NCBI RefSeq assembly: GCF_002157505.1
Contig: NZ_NFSC01000030.1
Span: forward strand, 434,001-498,000
Source: Arthrobacter agilis
GTDB lineage: Bacteria; Actinomycetota; Actinomycetes; Actinomycetales; Micrococcaceae
Direction: 5' to 3'
DNA: 64,000 nt
A program made the translations under genes and the position numbers. The notes below the pieces were generated by a model, which saw nothing but the letters and a program-made list of their open reading frames with translations, did not search any database and was not told the DNA's origin. Positions 56,262 through 64,000 of the stretch are shown here, in pieces (positions within the stretch are counted from its first letter, which is position 1; every line of letters begins with the position of its first letter).

Positions 56262-57313
56262 GGCTTGAGCAGCACCTTGATGGCGCGCCGCTCGTCCATC
56301 GCCCGGTACGCCTCGGCGACCTCCTCGAGGGGCATCTCGACGTCGAACACCCGGCCCGGGTTGATCGTCCCGTCCAGGACGTCCTTCAGCAGTTCGGGGA
56401 TGTACGTGTGGGCCGGGGCCATTCCGCCGCCCACGGTGATGTTCTTGGCGAAGAGGAGACTGATCGGCAGTTCCGGCCCACCCGCGGGGACGCCGACGAA
56501 GCCGAGGTGACCGCCCGGACGCGTGCTGCGCAGTGCCTGGTCCATGGACTCCTTGGTCCCCACGCACTCGAGGACCGAGTCCGCGAGGACTCCCCCGAGC
56601 AGTTCGCGCACCTTCGCCACGCCCTCGTCGCCGCGCTCCGCGACGATGTCCGTCGCCCCGAACTCGCGGGCGAGTGCCTGGCGGTCCTCGTGGCGGGACA
56701 TCGCGATGATGCGTTCCGCACCGAGGCGCTTTGCGGCGAGGACCCCGCACAGACCGACCGCCCCGTCGCCCACGACGACGACGGTGCTGCCCGGGCCCAC
56801 TTTCGCCGATACGGCGGCGTGGTGGCCGGTGGACATGACGTCGGAGAGGGTCAGGAGGCTGGCGGTGAGGGCGGCGTCGGGATCGGTCACGCCCTCGACC
56901 CTGCGCAGCGTGCCGTCCGCCTGGGGGACGCGCACGGCCTCGCCCTGGCCGCCCTGCAGGAAATCGCCGTGCTCGTCGGTGCTGCCCCAGCCTGCGAGGT
57001 GGTCACAGGCGACGGTGACGCCGTTGAGGCATTGCGGGCACTTCCCGCAGCTGTCGACGAAGGGTGCGATCACGAAGTCGCCGACCGCCAGGTCGCGGAC
57101 GTCGTCGCCCACGGATTCCACGACGCCGACGAACTCGTGGCCGATCGCCTTGGGCTCCTTCGTGGGCCGGACGCCGCGGTAGGGCCAGAGGTCGGATCCG
57201 CAGACGCATGAGGCCGTGACCCGTACGACGGCGTCCGTGGGACGGATGACCGTGGGATAGTCGCGGTCCTCGACGCGGATGTCGCCGGGCCCGTGGATGA
57301 TGGTGGCGCGCAT
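56258..57313 (-). CDS. zinc-dependent alcohol dehydrogenase
   Basis: A 351-residue medium-chain dehydrogenase. Catalytic zinc ligands are in CVCGSDLW and IGHEFVGV; the structural zinc site is CGKCPQCLNGVTVAC; the NAD(P) fold is VVVVGDGAVGLCGVLAAKRLGA. It matches the actinobacterial zinc-dependent ADH group with HHAAVSAKVGPG. Substrate unknown. AGGAG seven bases before the ATG. Operon with the SRPBCC gene. Confidence 0.92.
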   Translation of the reverse strand: MRATIIHGPGDIRVEDRDYPTVIRPTDAVVRVTASCVCGSDLWPYRGVRPTKEPKAIGHEFVGVVESVGDDVRDLAVGDFVIAPFVDSCGKCPQCLNGVTVACDHLAGWGSTDEHGDFLQGGQGEAVRVPQADGTLRRVEGVTDPDAALTASLLTLSDVMSTGHHAAVSAKVGPGSTVVVVGDGAVGLCGVLAAKRLGAERIIAMSRHEDRQALAREFGATDIVAERGDEGVAKVRELLGGVLADSVLECVGTKESMDQALRSTRPGGHLGFVGVPAGGPELPISLLFAKNITVGGGMAPAHTYIPELLKDVLDGTINPGRVFDVEMPLEEVAEAYRAMDERRAIKVLLKP

Positions 57314-57343
57314 GAAAATCTCCTAAAAGCTTGCCTGACGCAA

Positions 57344-57372
57344 TCGATAGTTCCCCTGCCGCCACCTTACAA
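57344..57372 (-). promoter_or_regulatory. candidate promoter of the alcohol dehydrogenase operon
   Basis: On the minus strand TTGTAA (57367-57372), 17 bases and TATCGA (57344-57349) form a reasonable vegetative promoter 30 bases upstream of the ATG at 57313. Confidence 0.5.
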
Positions 57373-57457
57373 GCCGCCTGCCCGTCGCCGTACTGCCGGG
57401 GTACGCCTGCGGCCGACGTGAATTCGTGCTCCAGGTTCTCACGGGCCGGAAAAGGAA

Positions 57458-57489
57458 CAGCCTCCCCCGCACGGAGGCGGGGGAGGCTG
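57458..57489 (-). terminator. terminator after sucD
   Basis: Thirteen-base perfect arms (57458-57470 and 57477-57489) with a six-base loop. On the minus strand it is followed by TTCCTTTTCC, a T-rich tail, 16 bases after the sucD stop. Confidence 0.93.
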
Positions 57490-57505
57490 CCGGGTGGGGC
57501 GTGGA

Positions 57506-58408
<903 letters not shown>

Positions 58409-58420
58409 GTGGGGAACCCT

Positions 58421-59587
58421 TTACTTTCCGTAGGCCAGCGCGGCAGCCTTGTCGGCGCCTTCGTCCATGGTGTCGGCGATGGTCACCAGCGGGTGGTTGG
58501 CCTCGGCGAGGATGCGGCGGCCCTCTTCGACGTTGTTGCCGTCCAGGCGCACCACGAGGGGCTTGTTGGCCTCGTCGCCGAGGATCTCGAGGGCCTTGAC
58601 GATGCCATTGGCGACGGCGTCACATGCCGTGATGCCGCCGAAGACGTTCACGAAGACGCTCTTGACCTGGCTGTCGTTGAGGATGACGTCCAGTCCGGCG
58701 GCCATGACCTCGGCGGACGCTCCACCTCCGATGTCCAGGAAGTTGGCGGGCTTCACGTTGCCGTGCGCCTCGCCGGCGTAGGCGACGACGTCGAGGGTCG
58801 ACATGACCAGCCCGGCGCCGTTGCCGATGATGCCGACCTCACCGTCGAGCTTGACGTAGTTGAGGTCGTTCTCCTTGGCCTTGGCCTCGAGGGGGTCCGC
58901 GGCGTCCTTGTCCTCGAGGGCGGCGTGGTCCGCGTGGCGGAACCCGGCGTTCTCGTCGATGGTGACCTTGCCGTCCAGCGCGAGGATGTCGCCGCTGCCG
59001 GTCTTGACGAGCGGGTTGACCTCGACGAGCGTGGCGTCCTCCTTCACGAAGACGTCCCACAGCTTGAGGATCGTGTTCACGACGCCGTCGCGCAGTTCGG
59101 GTGCGAAGCCTGCGGCGTCGACGATCTCCTCGGCCTTGGCCTGGTCGATGCCGGTCCCGGCGTCCACCGCGATGCGCGCGAGCGCCTCGGGGCGCTCGAC
59201 GGCGAGCTGCTCGATCTCCATGCCGCCCTCGACCGAGCACATGGCCAGGTAGTTGCGGTTGGACCGGTCGAGCAGGACGGAGAAGTAGTATTCCTCGGCG
59301 ATGTCCGCGCCCTGCGCGATCATCACCGTGTGGACCGTGTGCCCCTTGATGTCCATCCCGAGGATGTCCGAAGCGTAGGAGAAGGCCTCGTCGGGGGTCT
59401 TGGCGACCTTCACGCCGCCGGCCTTGCCGCGACCGCCCACCTTGACCTGTGCCTTGACGACGACGACGCCGCCGATCTTCTCGGCTGCTGCCTTTGCTTC
59501 TTCTGGGGTGTGCGCCACGATGCCGGCGAGCACGGGAACTCCGTGTGCCTCAAAGAGATCGCGCGCCTGATATTCAAACAGGTCCAC
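58421..59587 (-). CDS. sucC: succinyl-CoA synthetase subunit beta
   Basis: A 388-residue ATP-grasp subunit. [19 protein letters not shown] at the start, [22 protein letters not shown], the [10 protein letters not shown] segment and [10 protein letters not shown] are conserved. It forms the nucleotide-binding half of the TCA enzyme with SucD. First gene of the sucCD operon. Confidence 0.97.
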   Translation of the reverse strand: MDLFEYQARDLFEAHGVPVLAGIVAHTPEEAKAAAEKIGGVVVVKAQVKVGGRGKAGGVKVAKTPDEAFSYASDILGMDIKGHTVHTVMIAQGADIAEEYYFSVLLDRSNRNYLAMCSVEGGMEIEQLAVERPEALARIAVDAGTGIDQAKAEEIVDAAGFAPELRDGVVNTILKLWDVFVKEDATLVEVNPLVKTGSGDILALDGKVTIDENAGFRHADHAALEDKDAADPLEAKAKENDLNYVKLDGEVGIIGNGAGLVMSTLDVVAYAGEAHGNVKPANFLDIGGGASAEVMAAGLDVILNDSQVKSVFVNVFGGITACDAVANGIVKALEILGDEANKPLVVRLDGNNVEEGRRILAEANHPLVTIADTMDEGADKAAALAYGK

Positions 59588-59760
59588 GGGCTAGAGTCCT
59601 TCTACGTCGAAGTAGGTTTACACAAGGGACTTTAGCCCCTCGGGCCGAAGGCCTTCCCCAGACTATCGGTTTAGTGAGTAAGGCCACAGTTCTATCCGGC
59701 GTAGAAAACCGGCCCGGATTCGTTGAGGTTTTTTCCTCGATACCGAGACCTGGAACCGCG
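59588..59760 (-). promoter_or_regulatory. sucCD upstream region and pcrA 3' region
   Basis: The 173 bases hold no gene. On the minus strand they contain TAAAGT and TTGTGT elements that could be promoter parts for sucC, and a short stem CCGG...CCGG near 59697-59712 that could help end pcrA transcription. None is decisive. Confidence 0.3.
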
Positions 59761-62226
59761 TCAGGCGACCTTGGTCAGCGGCGCGTAGCGCAGCAGCAGC
59801 CGCTTCTCCCCGACGTCGAACCGCACCTTCGCCACGGTCTTGTCGCCGGCACCCTCGACGGACAGGACGGTGCCGTTCCCGAAACTGGAGTGGTTGACCT
59901 TGTCCCCGACCGCGACCGAGACGACTTCCTTCTGGGGCTGCACGCGTCCCACGCTCTTCGAGGGAGCCGGGGCGCTGCCGTTGAAGCCACCACCGCTGGC
60001 ACCCCAGTAGGACCCGCTGAACCGCGGCCCGCTGATGCTCCCGCCGGACGTCCAGGCCGGCTTCGCCGCGCCCTCGCGCTTCCAGGAGATGAGCTCCTCG
60101 GGGATCTCGCTGACGAACTGGCTGGCCGGGTTGTACTGGCTCTGGCCCCACATGCTGCGCACTTCGGACCGGGTGATGTAGAGGCGCTGGCGGGCGCGGG
60201 TCAGGCCTACGTACGCCAGGCGCCGTTCCTCCGCGAGCTCCTTCGGATCGGTCGCGGAACGCTGGTGCGGGAAGATCCCCTGTTCCATGCCCGTCAGGAA
60301 CACCACGGGGAACTCCAGGCCCTTGGCGGTGTGCAGCGTCATGAGTGTCACGACCCCCTGCCTGCGGGCCTCCTCGACGGCGCGCTGCACGTCGGCCGCG
60401 GAGCCGTCCGGGGCGTCGGGGATGGAGTCGGCGTCGGCCACGAGGGACACCTGCTCGAGGAAATCGCCCAGTGTCCCCTCCGGGTTGTCCCGCTCGAATT
60501 CGCGCACGACGGCGACGAGCTCGGCCAGGTTCTCCACCCGGGATTCGTCCTGGGGATCGTTGCTGGTCCGCAGTTGTTCGAGGTAGCCGGTCTGCTCGAG
60601 GACGGCTTCGAGGGCAGCCGAGGCGCCCGATCCGCTGGCGACCTCCGCGAGGTCGTCGATCAGCTTCACGAAGCCGGCCACGGAGTTGACCGAGCGCGTG
60701 GCCATGCCGGGTGCCTGGTCGGCGCGCCGGAGGGCCTCCATGAAGCTGACCCGCTCGCGCTCGCTGAGCGCCGCGATGGCGTACTCCGCGCGGTCGCCGA
60801 TGCCCCGCTTGGGTTCGTTGAGGATGCGGCGCAGGTTGACGACGTCGTCGGAGTTCACGAGGACCCGCAGGTAGGCGAGCGCGTCCTTGATCTCCTTGCG
60901 CTCGTAGAACCGGGTTCCGCCGACCACCTTGTAGGGCAGGCCGACGCGCAGCAGGATCTCCTCGATGGACCGCGACTGGGCGTTGGTGCGGTAGAAGACG
61001 GCGACGTCGCCGGGGCGGAGGTTCTCCTCGTCCTGCAGCCGGTCGATCTCCTCCGCGATGAAGCGGGCTTCCTCGTGCTCGTTCTCGCCCACGTAGCCGA
61101 TGATCTTCTCGCCGCTGCCCTCGGCGGTCCACAGCCGCTTCTCCGGCCGGTTGGGATTGCGGGAGATGACCGCGTTGGCGGCGCTGAGGATGTTCTGGGT
61201 GGAGCGGTAGTTCTGCTCGAGCAGGATGGTGCGTGCGCTCGGGTAGTCGTTCTCGAATTCGACGATGTTGCGGACGTCGGCGCCCCGGAAGGCGTAGATG
61301 GACTGGTCGGAGTCGCCGACGACGGTCAGCTCCGCCGGGTCCTCGGAGGACTCCCCCGGGACGCCGACGATCTCGCGGACCAGCGCGTACTGCGCATGGT
61401 TGGTGTCCTGGTACTCGTCGACGAGGACGTGGCGGAAACGCCGCCGGTAGTAGTCGGCGACGCCGGGGAACGCCCGGAACATGAAGACCGTCTGCGCGAT
61501 CAGGTCGTCGAAGTCCATGGCGTTGGCCTGGCGCATGCGCTGGGCGTAGCCCGTGTAGACCTCGGCCACGGCCTGCTCGAAGGGATCGGACGGGTCGGCG
61601 TCGGACGCGAAGGTCTCCTCGTCGATCAGCTCGTTCTTCAGGGCGGAGATCTTGTGCTGGATCGCCTTGGGCGCGAACTTCTTCGGGTCCAGGTCCAGCC
61701 CCTTGGCGACCAGTGTGATGAGGCGCAGCGTGTCCGCGGAGTCGTAGATGGAGAAGTTCGAGTTCAGGCCGACGGACGCGGCCTCCCGGCGGAGGATGCG
61801 GACGCAGGAGGAGTGGAAGGTGGAGATCCACATGCGCTTGGCGACGTCGCCGATGAGGCCCTCGATGCGCTCCCGCATCTCTGCAGCGGCCTTGTTGGTG
61901 AAGGTGATGGCGAGGATCTGCCCGGGGTGGGAACGGCCGGTCGCCAGGAGGTAGGCGATCCGGTGGCTCAGCACGCGCGTCTTGCCGGAGCCCGCGCCGG
62001 CGACGATCAGCAGCGGAGTCCCGCCGTGCTTCACCGCCTCCTCCTGCTGGGGGTTCAGGCCCAGGAGGAGCTCGTGCGCACGGTGCTCGTCGACGCCGAC
62101 CCGCGAGGGGACGTGCCCGGCCGCGGGATCCGCGGGCTCGGCCGATGCCGCCATCGCCGCCTCGCGTGCACGCTTCTTCTCGGCAGGCGTGGGCGGGGAG
62201 ACGTAGGGATCGAAGAGCATGTCCAT
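59761..62226 (-). CDS. pcrA: ATP-dependent DNA helicase PcrA/UvrD
   Basis: An 821-residue SF1A 3'-5' helicase of DNA repair. LNPQQEEAV, Walker A AGAGSGKT, TFTNKAAAEMRERI, DEYQDTN, GDSDQSIYAFRGAD, LEQNYRST, and late TMHTAKGLEF-like (TLHTAKGLEFPVVFLTG) and EERRLAYVGLTRA motifs are all present. A C-terminal Tudor-like segment (VGDKVNHSSFGNGTVLSVEG) binds RNA polymerase in other PcrA proteins. GGAGG before ATG 62226. Confidence 0.97.
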   Translation of the reverse strand: MDMLFDPYVSPPTPAEKKRAREAAMAASAEPADPAAGHVPSRVGVDEHRAHELLLGLNPQQEEAVKHGGTPLLIVAGAGSGKTRVLSHRIAYLLATGRSHPGQILAITFTNKAAAEMRERIEGLIGDVAKRMWISTFHSSCVRILRREAASVGLNSNFSIYDSADTLRLITLVAKGLDLDPKKFAPKAIQHKISALKNELIDEETFASDADPSDPFEQAVAEVYTGYAQRMRQANAMDFDDLIAQTVFMFRAFPGVADYYRRRFRHVLVDEYQDTNHAQYALVREIVGVPGESSEDPAELTVVGDSDQSIYAFRGADVRNIVEFENDYPSARTILLEQNYRSTQNILSAANAVISRNPNRPEKRLWTAEGSGEKIIGYVGENEHEEARFIAEEIDRLQDEENLRPGDVAVFYRTNAQSRSIEEILLRVGLPYKVVGGTRFYERKEIKDALAYLRVLVNSDDVVNLRRILNEPKRGIGDRAEYAIAALSERERVSFMEALRRADQAPGMATRSVNSVAGFVKLIDDLAEVASGSGASAALEAVLEQTGYLEQLRTSNDPQDESRVENLAELVAVVREFERDNPEGTLGDFLEQVSLVADADSIPDAPDGSAADVQRAVEEARRQGVVTLMTLHTAKGLEFPVVFLTGMEQGIFPHQRSATDPKELAEERRLAYVGLTRARQRLYITRSEVRSMWGQSQYNPASQFVSEIPEELISWKREGAAKPAWTSGGSISGPRFSGSYWGASGGGFNGSAPAPSKSVGRVQPQKEVVSVAVGDKVNHSSFGNGTVLSVEGAGDKTVAKVRFDVGEKRLLLRYAPLTKVA

Positions 62227-62312
62227 GGTCCTCCAATTCTAGGCGGTGCCCCCGACACTTCCTCTCGGCCCGCCTGGAGGGCGGCCGTTCCGCCGTCGCC
62301 CATACTGGGAGG

Positions 62313-62945
62313 GTGGCGAAGACCAGGGCGCAGATCAACCGCAAGCACGCAGCCGGCGCGACGGCGGCCGCACCCTCCCCGCCTCCCGGGGATCGGGCGG
62401 ACCGGAAGGACAACGGCAACCTGATCCTGATCGCGGCAGCCGTCGCGTCCCTGTTCCTCTTCTGGTACTTCCACCTGCTCACGCTGGGCCAGATGACTCA
62501 GCTCAGCGGGGGCCTCGCCATGCCGGACATGAGGGTCGGCGGGTACGACGTCGGGTCCGTGGAGCGCCTGCGCGGGGCGATGGACGACGACGCCCGCGGT
62601 CAGTTGAGCTACCTCCACAAGACGGCGGGCACGCTCTTCCCGCTCATCTTCGCGTTCGCCTGGCTCCTGCTCGTCCAGCTCCACGTGGGACGCCGCCGGC
62701 TGCGCTGGCTGCTGTGGTCCCCCGTGATCCTGTTCGTCGTCGTCGACCTGTGGGAGAACATCGCGATCGACGCGATGCTCGCGCGGGCCCCCGATGCCGG
62801 CGCCGTGGCGCTCGCCTCGACGCTGACGGTCCTGCGGTGGGTCCTGCTCGCCGTAAGCCTCGCAGCCGGTGCCCTGGCGGTCTTCCTGCCGCGGCGCGTG
62901 CGGCATCCGCGGACCGGCGCGGAAAGCAGGGCGAAGAACGGGTAA
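62313..62945 (+). CDS. conserved membrane protein
   Basis: A 210-residue protein with four predicted helices (LILIAAAVASLFLFWYF, TLFPLIFAFAWLLLVQL, WLLWSPVILFVVVDLWENIAI, WVLLAVSLAAGALAVFL) and a basic N-terminus. GTG at 62313 right after GGGAGG is used; a longer frame overlapping pcrA is rejected. No named domain is recognised, though the layout (a membrane protein with DLWEN in helix 3) is seen in other actinobacterial hypothetical proteins. Confidence 0.75.
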   Translation: MAKTRAQINRKHAAGATAAAPSPPPGDRADRKDNGNLILIAAAVASLFLFWYFHLLTLGQMTQLSGGLAMPDMRVGGYDVGSVERLRGAMDDDARGQLSYLHKTAGTLFPLIFAFAWLLLVQLHVGRRRLRWLLWSPVILFVVVDLWENIAIDAMLARAPDAGAVALASTLTVLRWVLLAVSLAAGALAVFLPRRVRHPRTGAESRAKNG

Positions 62946-62981
62946 GCTGGGACCGCCGGATCGCAGCATCAGCGGATCCGC

Positions 62982-63055
62982 GCCTCTGTAGCTCAGTAGG
63001 ATAGAGCGTCCCTCTCCTAAAGGGAAGGTCGTCGGTTCGATTCCGGCCAGGGGCA
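62982..63055 (+). tRNA. tRNA-Arg (anticodon CCT)
   Basis: A complete cloverleaf is readable. The acceptor arms are GCCTCTG and CAGGGGC with discriminator A. The D arm contains AGCTCAGTAGGATAGAGC. The anticodon stem TCCCT/AGGGA encloses CTCCTAA with anticodon CCT (reads AGG). The T arm is GTCGG-TTCGATT-CCGGC. CCA is not encoded. Confidence 0.97.
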
Positions 63056-63092
63056 CAGGCATCCCGGACGACGGAGGACGTCGCCGGGGACG

Positions 63093-63120
63093 AGGAGGAT
63101 GGGCACCCGCCCATCCTCCT
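63093..63120 (+). terminator. terminator after tRNA-Arg
   Basis: Twelve-base perfect arms (63093-63104, 63109-63120) around ACCC, followed by TCCCTTT, 37 bases after the tRNA. Confidence 0.9.
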
Positions 63121-63170
63121 TCCCTTTAACCGCATTCAACTAACCGCATTCACCTTCAGGAGGCGGACCG

Positions 63171-63587
63171 ATGACCGACGTCCCGACGATCACCGTCACC
63201 GCGCTGTGCCTGCTCGACGACCGCCGCCGCCTGCTGCTCGTGCGCAAGCGCGGAACGACGATGTTCATGCAGCCGGGAGGGAAGCCGGAGCAGGGCGAGA
63301 CGCCCGCGGAGACCGGCGTGCGTGAACTCTTCGAGGAACTGGGCCTCGTCGTCGGGCCCGGGGACCTCACCCTGGTCGGCTCGTGGGAAGGACCGGCCGC
63401 CAACGAGGCCGGTACCCGGCTGGTGGCCACCGTCTTCCTGTGCCCGCTGGCCGCGGAGCCCCTGCCGGCCGCCGAGATCGAGGAACTGGACTGGCTGGAC
63501 CTGGATTCCGAGCAGGACCGGCAGGACCTTGCACCGCTGCTGACGGACTTCGTCCTCCCGGCACTGCGCGGCGGAATCTCCCCCTAG
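63171..63587 (+). CDS. Nudix hydrolase
   Basis: A 138-residue enzyme with a canonical Nudix box, GX5EX7REUXEEXGU, beginning at GGKPEQGE (about residue 36) and ending REL-EEL-GL. It starts ITVTALCLLDDRRRLLLVRKRG. Members hydrolyse nucleoside-diphosphate derivatives; substrate unknown. AGGAGG is close to ATG 63171. The gene ends 22 bases from the convergent ABC exporter stop. Confidence 0.93.
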   Translation: MTDVPTITVTALCLLDDRRRLLLVRKRGTTMFMQPGGKPEQGETPAETGVRELFEELGLVVGPGDLTLVGSWEGPAANEAGTRLVATVFLCPLAAEPLPAAEIEELDWLDLDSEQDRQDLAPLLTDFVLPALRGGISP

Positions 63588-63612
63588 ACATCCTCCCGAG
63601 GCATCCTCCCTA
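63584..63612. repeat. short direct repeat between two convergent stops
   Basis: CCTAGAC occurs at 63584-63590 and again at the end of the interval, with two copies of CATCCTCCC between them. The first contains the Nudix TAG, the second the TAG of the ABC gene on the other strand. Confidence 0.5.
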
Positions 63613-64000
63613 GACGCCGGTGAGGGCCTCGGGCTCCTCGTCCATCGCCACGTTCTTCTGCACGGCGAACTGCGTGCGGTGCAGTTCCTCGTAGCGCCCG
63701 CCCAGGGCCAGCAGCTCGTCGTGTGATCCCCGTTCGACGATGGATCCGCCCTCGACCACGAGGATCACGTCCGCACTGCGGATGGTCGACAGGCGGTGGG
63801 CGATGACCATCGCGGTGCGGCCCTCGAGGGCCTCGCTGAGCGCCGCCTGCACAGCCGCTTCCGACGTCGAGTCCAGTGCCGCCGTCGCCTCGTCGAGGAT
63901 GACGACGCGCGGCTGGGCGAGGAGGAGGCGCGCGATGGTCATCCGCTGGCGTTCGCCGCCCGAGAGGCGGTAGCCACGTTCGCCCACCATCGTGTCGAGC
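63610..64000 (-). CDS. C-terminal part of an ABC exporter (MsbA/MDR-like), cut by window edge
   Basis: The last 130 or so residues of a fused membrane-ATPase ABC exporter. The frame is open to the window end: [19 protein letters not shown] (ABC signature), Walker [13 protein letters not shown], and the H-loop AHRLSTI. The terminal tail ([13 protein letters not shown]) is common in lipid or multidrug ABC exporters. The start and the transmembrane half lie beyond 64000. Confidence 0.93.
   Translation of the reverse strand, partial: LDTMVGERGYRLSGGERQRMTIARLLLAQPRVVILDEATAALDSTSEAAVQAALSEALEGRTAMVIAHRLSTIRSADVILVVEGGSIVERGSHDELLALGGRYEELHRTQFAVQKNVAMDEEPEALTGV

Noticed and set aside
62982-63055. 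tRNA-Arg as an integration site of a mobile element
   Set aside because: No integrase, no repeated 3' tRNA fragment and no change in gene character is seen on either side.

Overview
The window reads as ordinary chromosome of a very GC-rich actinobacterium, most likely a member of the Micrococcaceae (Arthrobacter and relatives). This placement is an inference from base composition, frequent GTG starts, acn and sucCD of actinobacterial type, an Rpf-domain muralytic protein with a LysM tail, DUF3140, DUF3253 and DUF3817 genes, and candidate leaderless promoters. I see no insertion sequence, prophage, CRISPR array or replication origin. About 57 protein genes and one tRNA gene are supported. Both ends of the window cut a gene.

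Layout. 1-4.1 kb: a cut gene, a serine hydrolase, a secreted 5'-nucleotidase, a GNAT acetyltransferase and an antibiotic-monooxygenase-like protein. 4.1-8.0 kb: a YhgE/Pip membrane protein with an atypical ABC ATPase, divergent from a TetR regulator across two 13-bp palindromes. 8.1-14.5 kb: DUF1232 and 2-oxoglutarate dioxygenase genes, a small operon with one frameshifted gene, and a 1184-residue nuclease-helicase with four cysteines placed as in Fe-S nucleases. 14.6-23.1 kb: cold-shock protein, flavin oxidoreductase, XRE-cupin regulator divergent from a BenE transporter, cation/proton antiporter, a six-copy 13-bp repeat and a SWIM-SNF2 helicase. 23.1-29.1 kb: an epoxide-hydrolase-like gene, then an ECF transporter with nucleoside hydrolase and GntR regulator, probably a nucleoside salvage operon.

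29.2-45.7 kb: aconitase, small stress-type proteins, two SDR enzymes, glutathione-independent formaldehyde dehydrogenase, the Rpf/LysM protein, a His-rich lipoprotein, a translationally coupled type III polyketide synthase/methyltransferase/FAD monooxygenase operon, DUF3140 and TUDOR proteins, and an agmatinase/ThDP-enzyme pair. 45.9-50.1 kb: an APC permease, an XRE-cupin regulator and a sodium:solute symporter, which together with the agmatinase pair look like a guanidino-compound/polyamine uptake and degradation locus.

50.3-64 kb: an AI-2E-family permease coupled to an acyl-CoA ligase; a clear yybP-ykoY (Mn2+) riboswitch leading a ferritin-like/VIT1 fusion transporter; an HtrA-like protease; an SRPBCC protein coupled to a zinc alcohol dehydrogenase; sucCD; pcrA; a membrane protein; tRNA-Arg(CCT); a Nudix hydrolase; and the end of an ABC exporter. 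The most useful observations are the Mn riboswitch on a ferritin-VIT gene with a possible switching hairpin, the paired palindromes at the TetR/YhgE divergon, the Cas4/AddB-like cysteine layout in the nuclease-helicase, the repeated occurrence of short tandem duplications across stop codons, and a 13-bp motif shared by two small-protein promoters.
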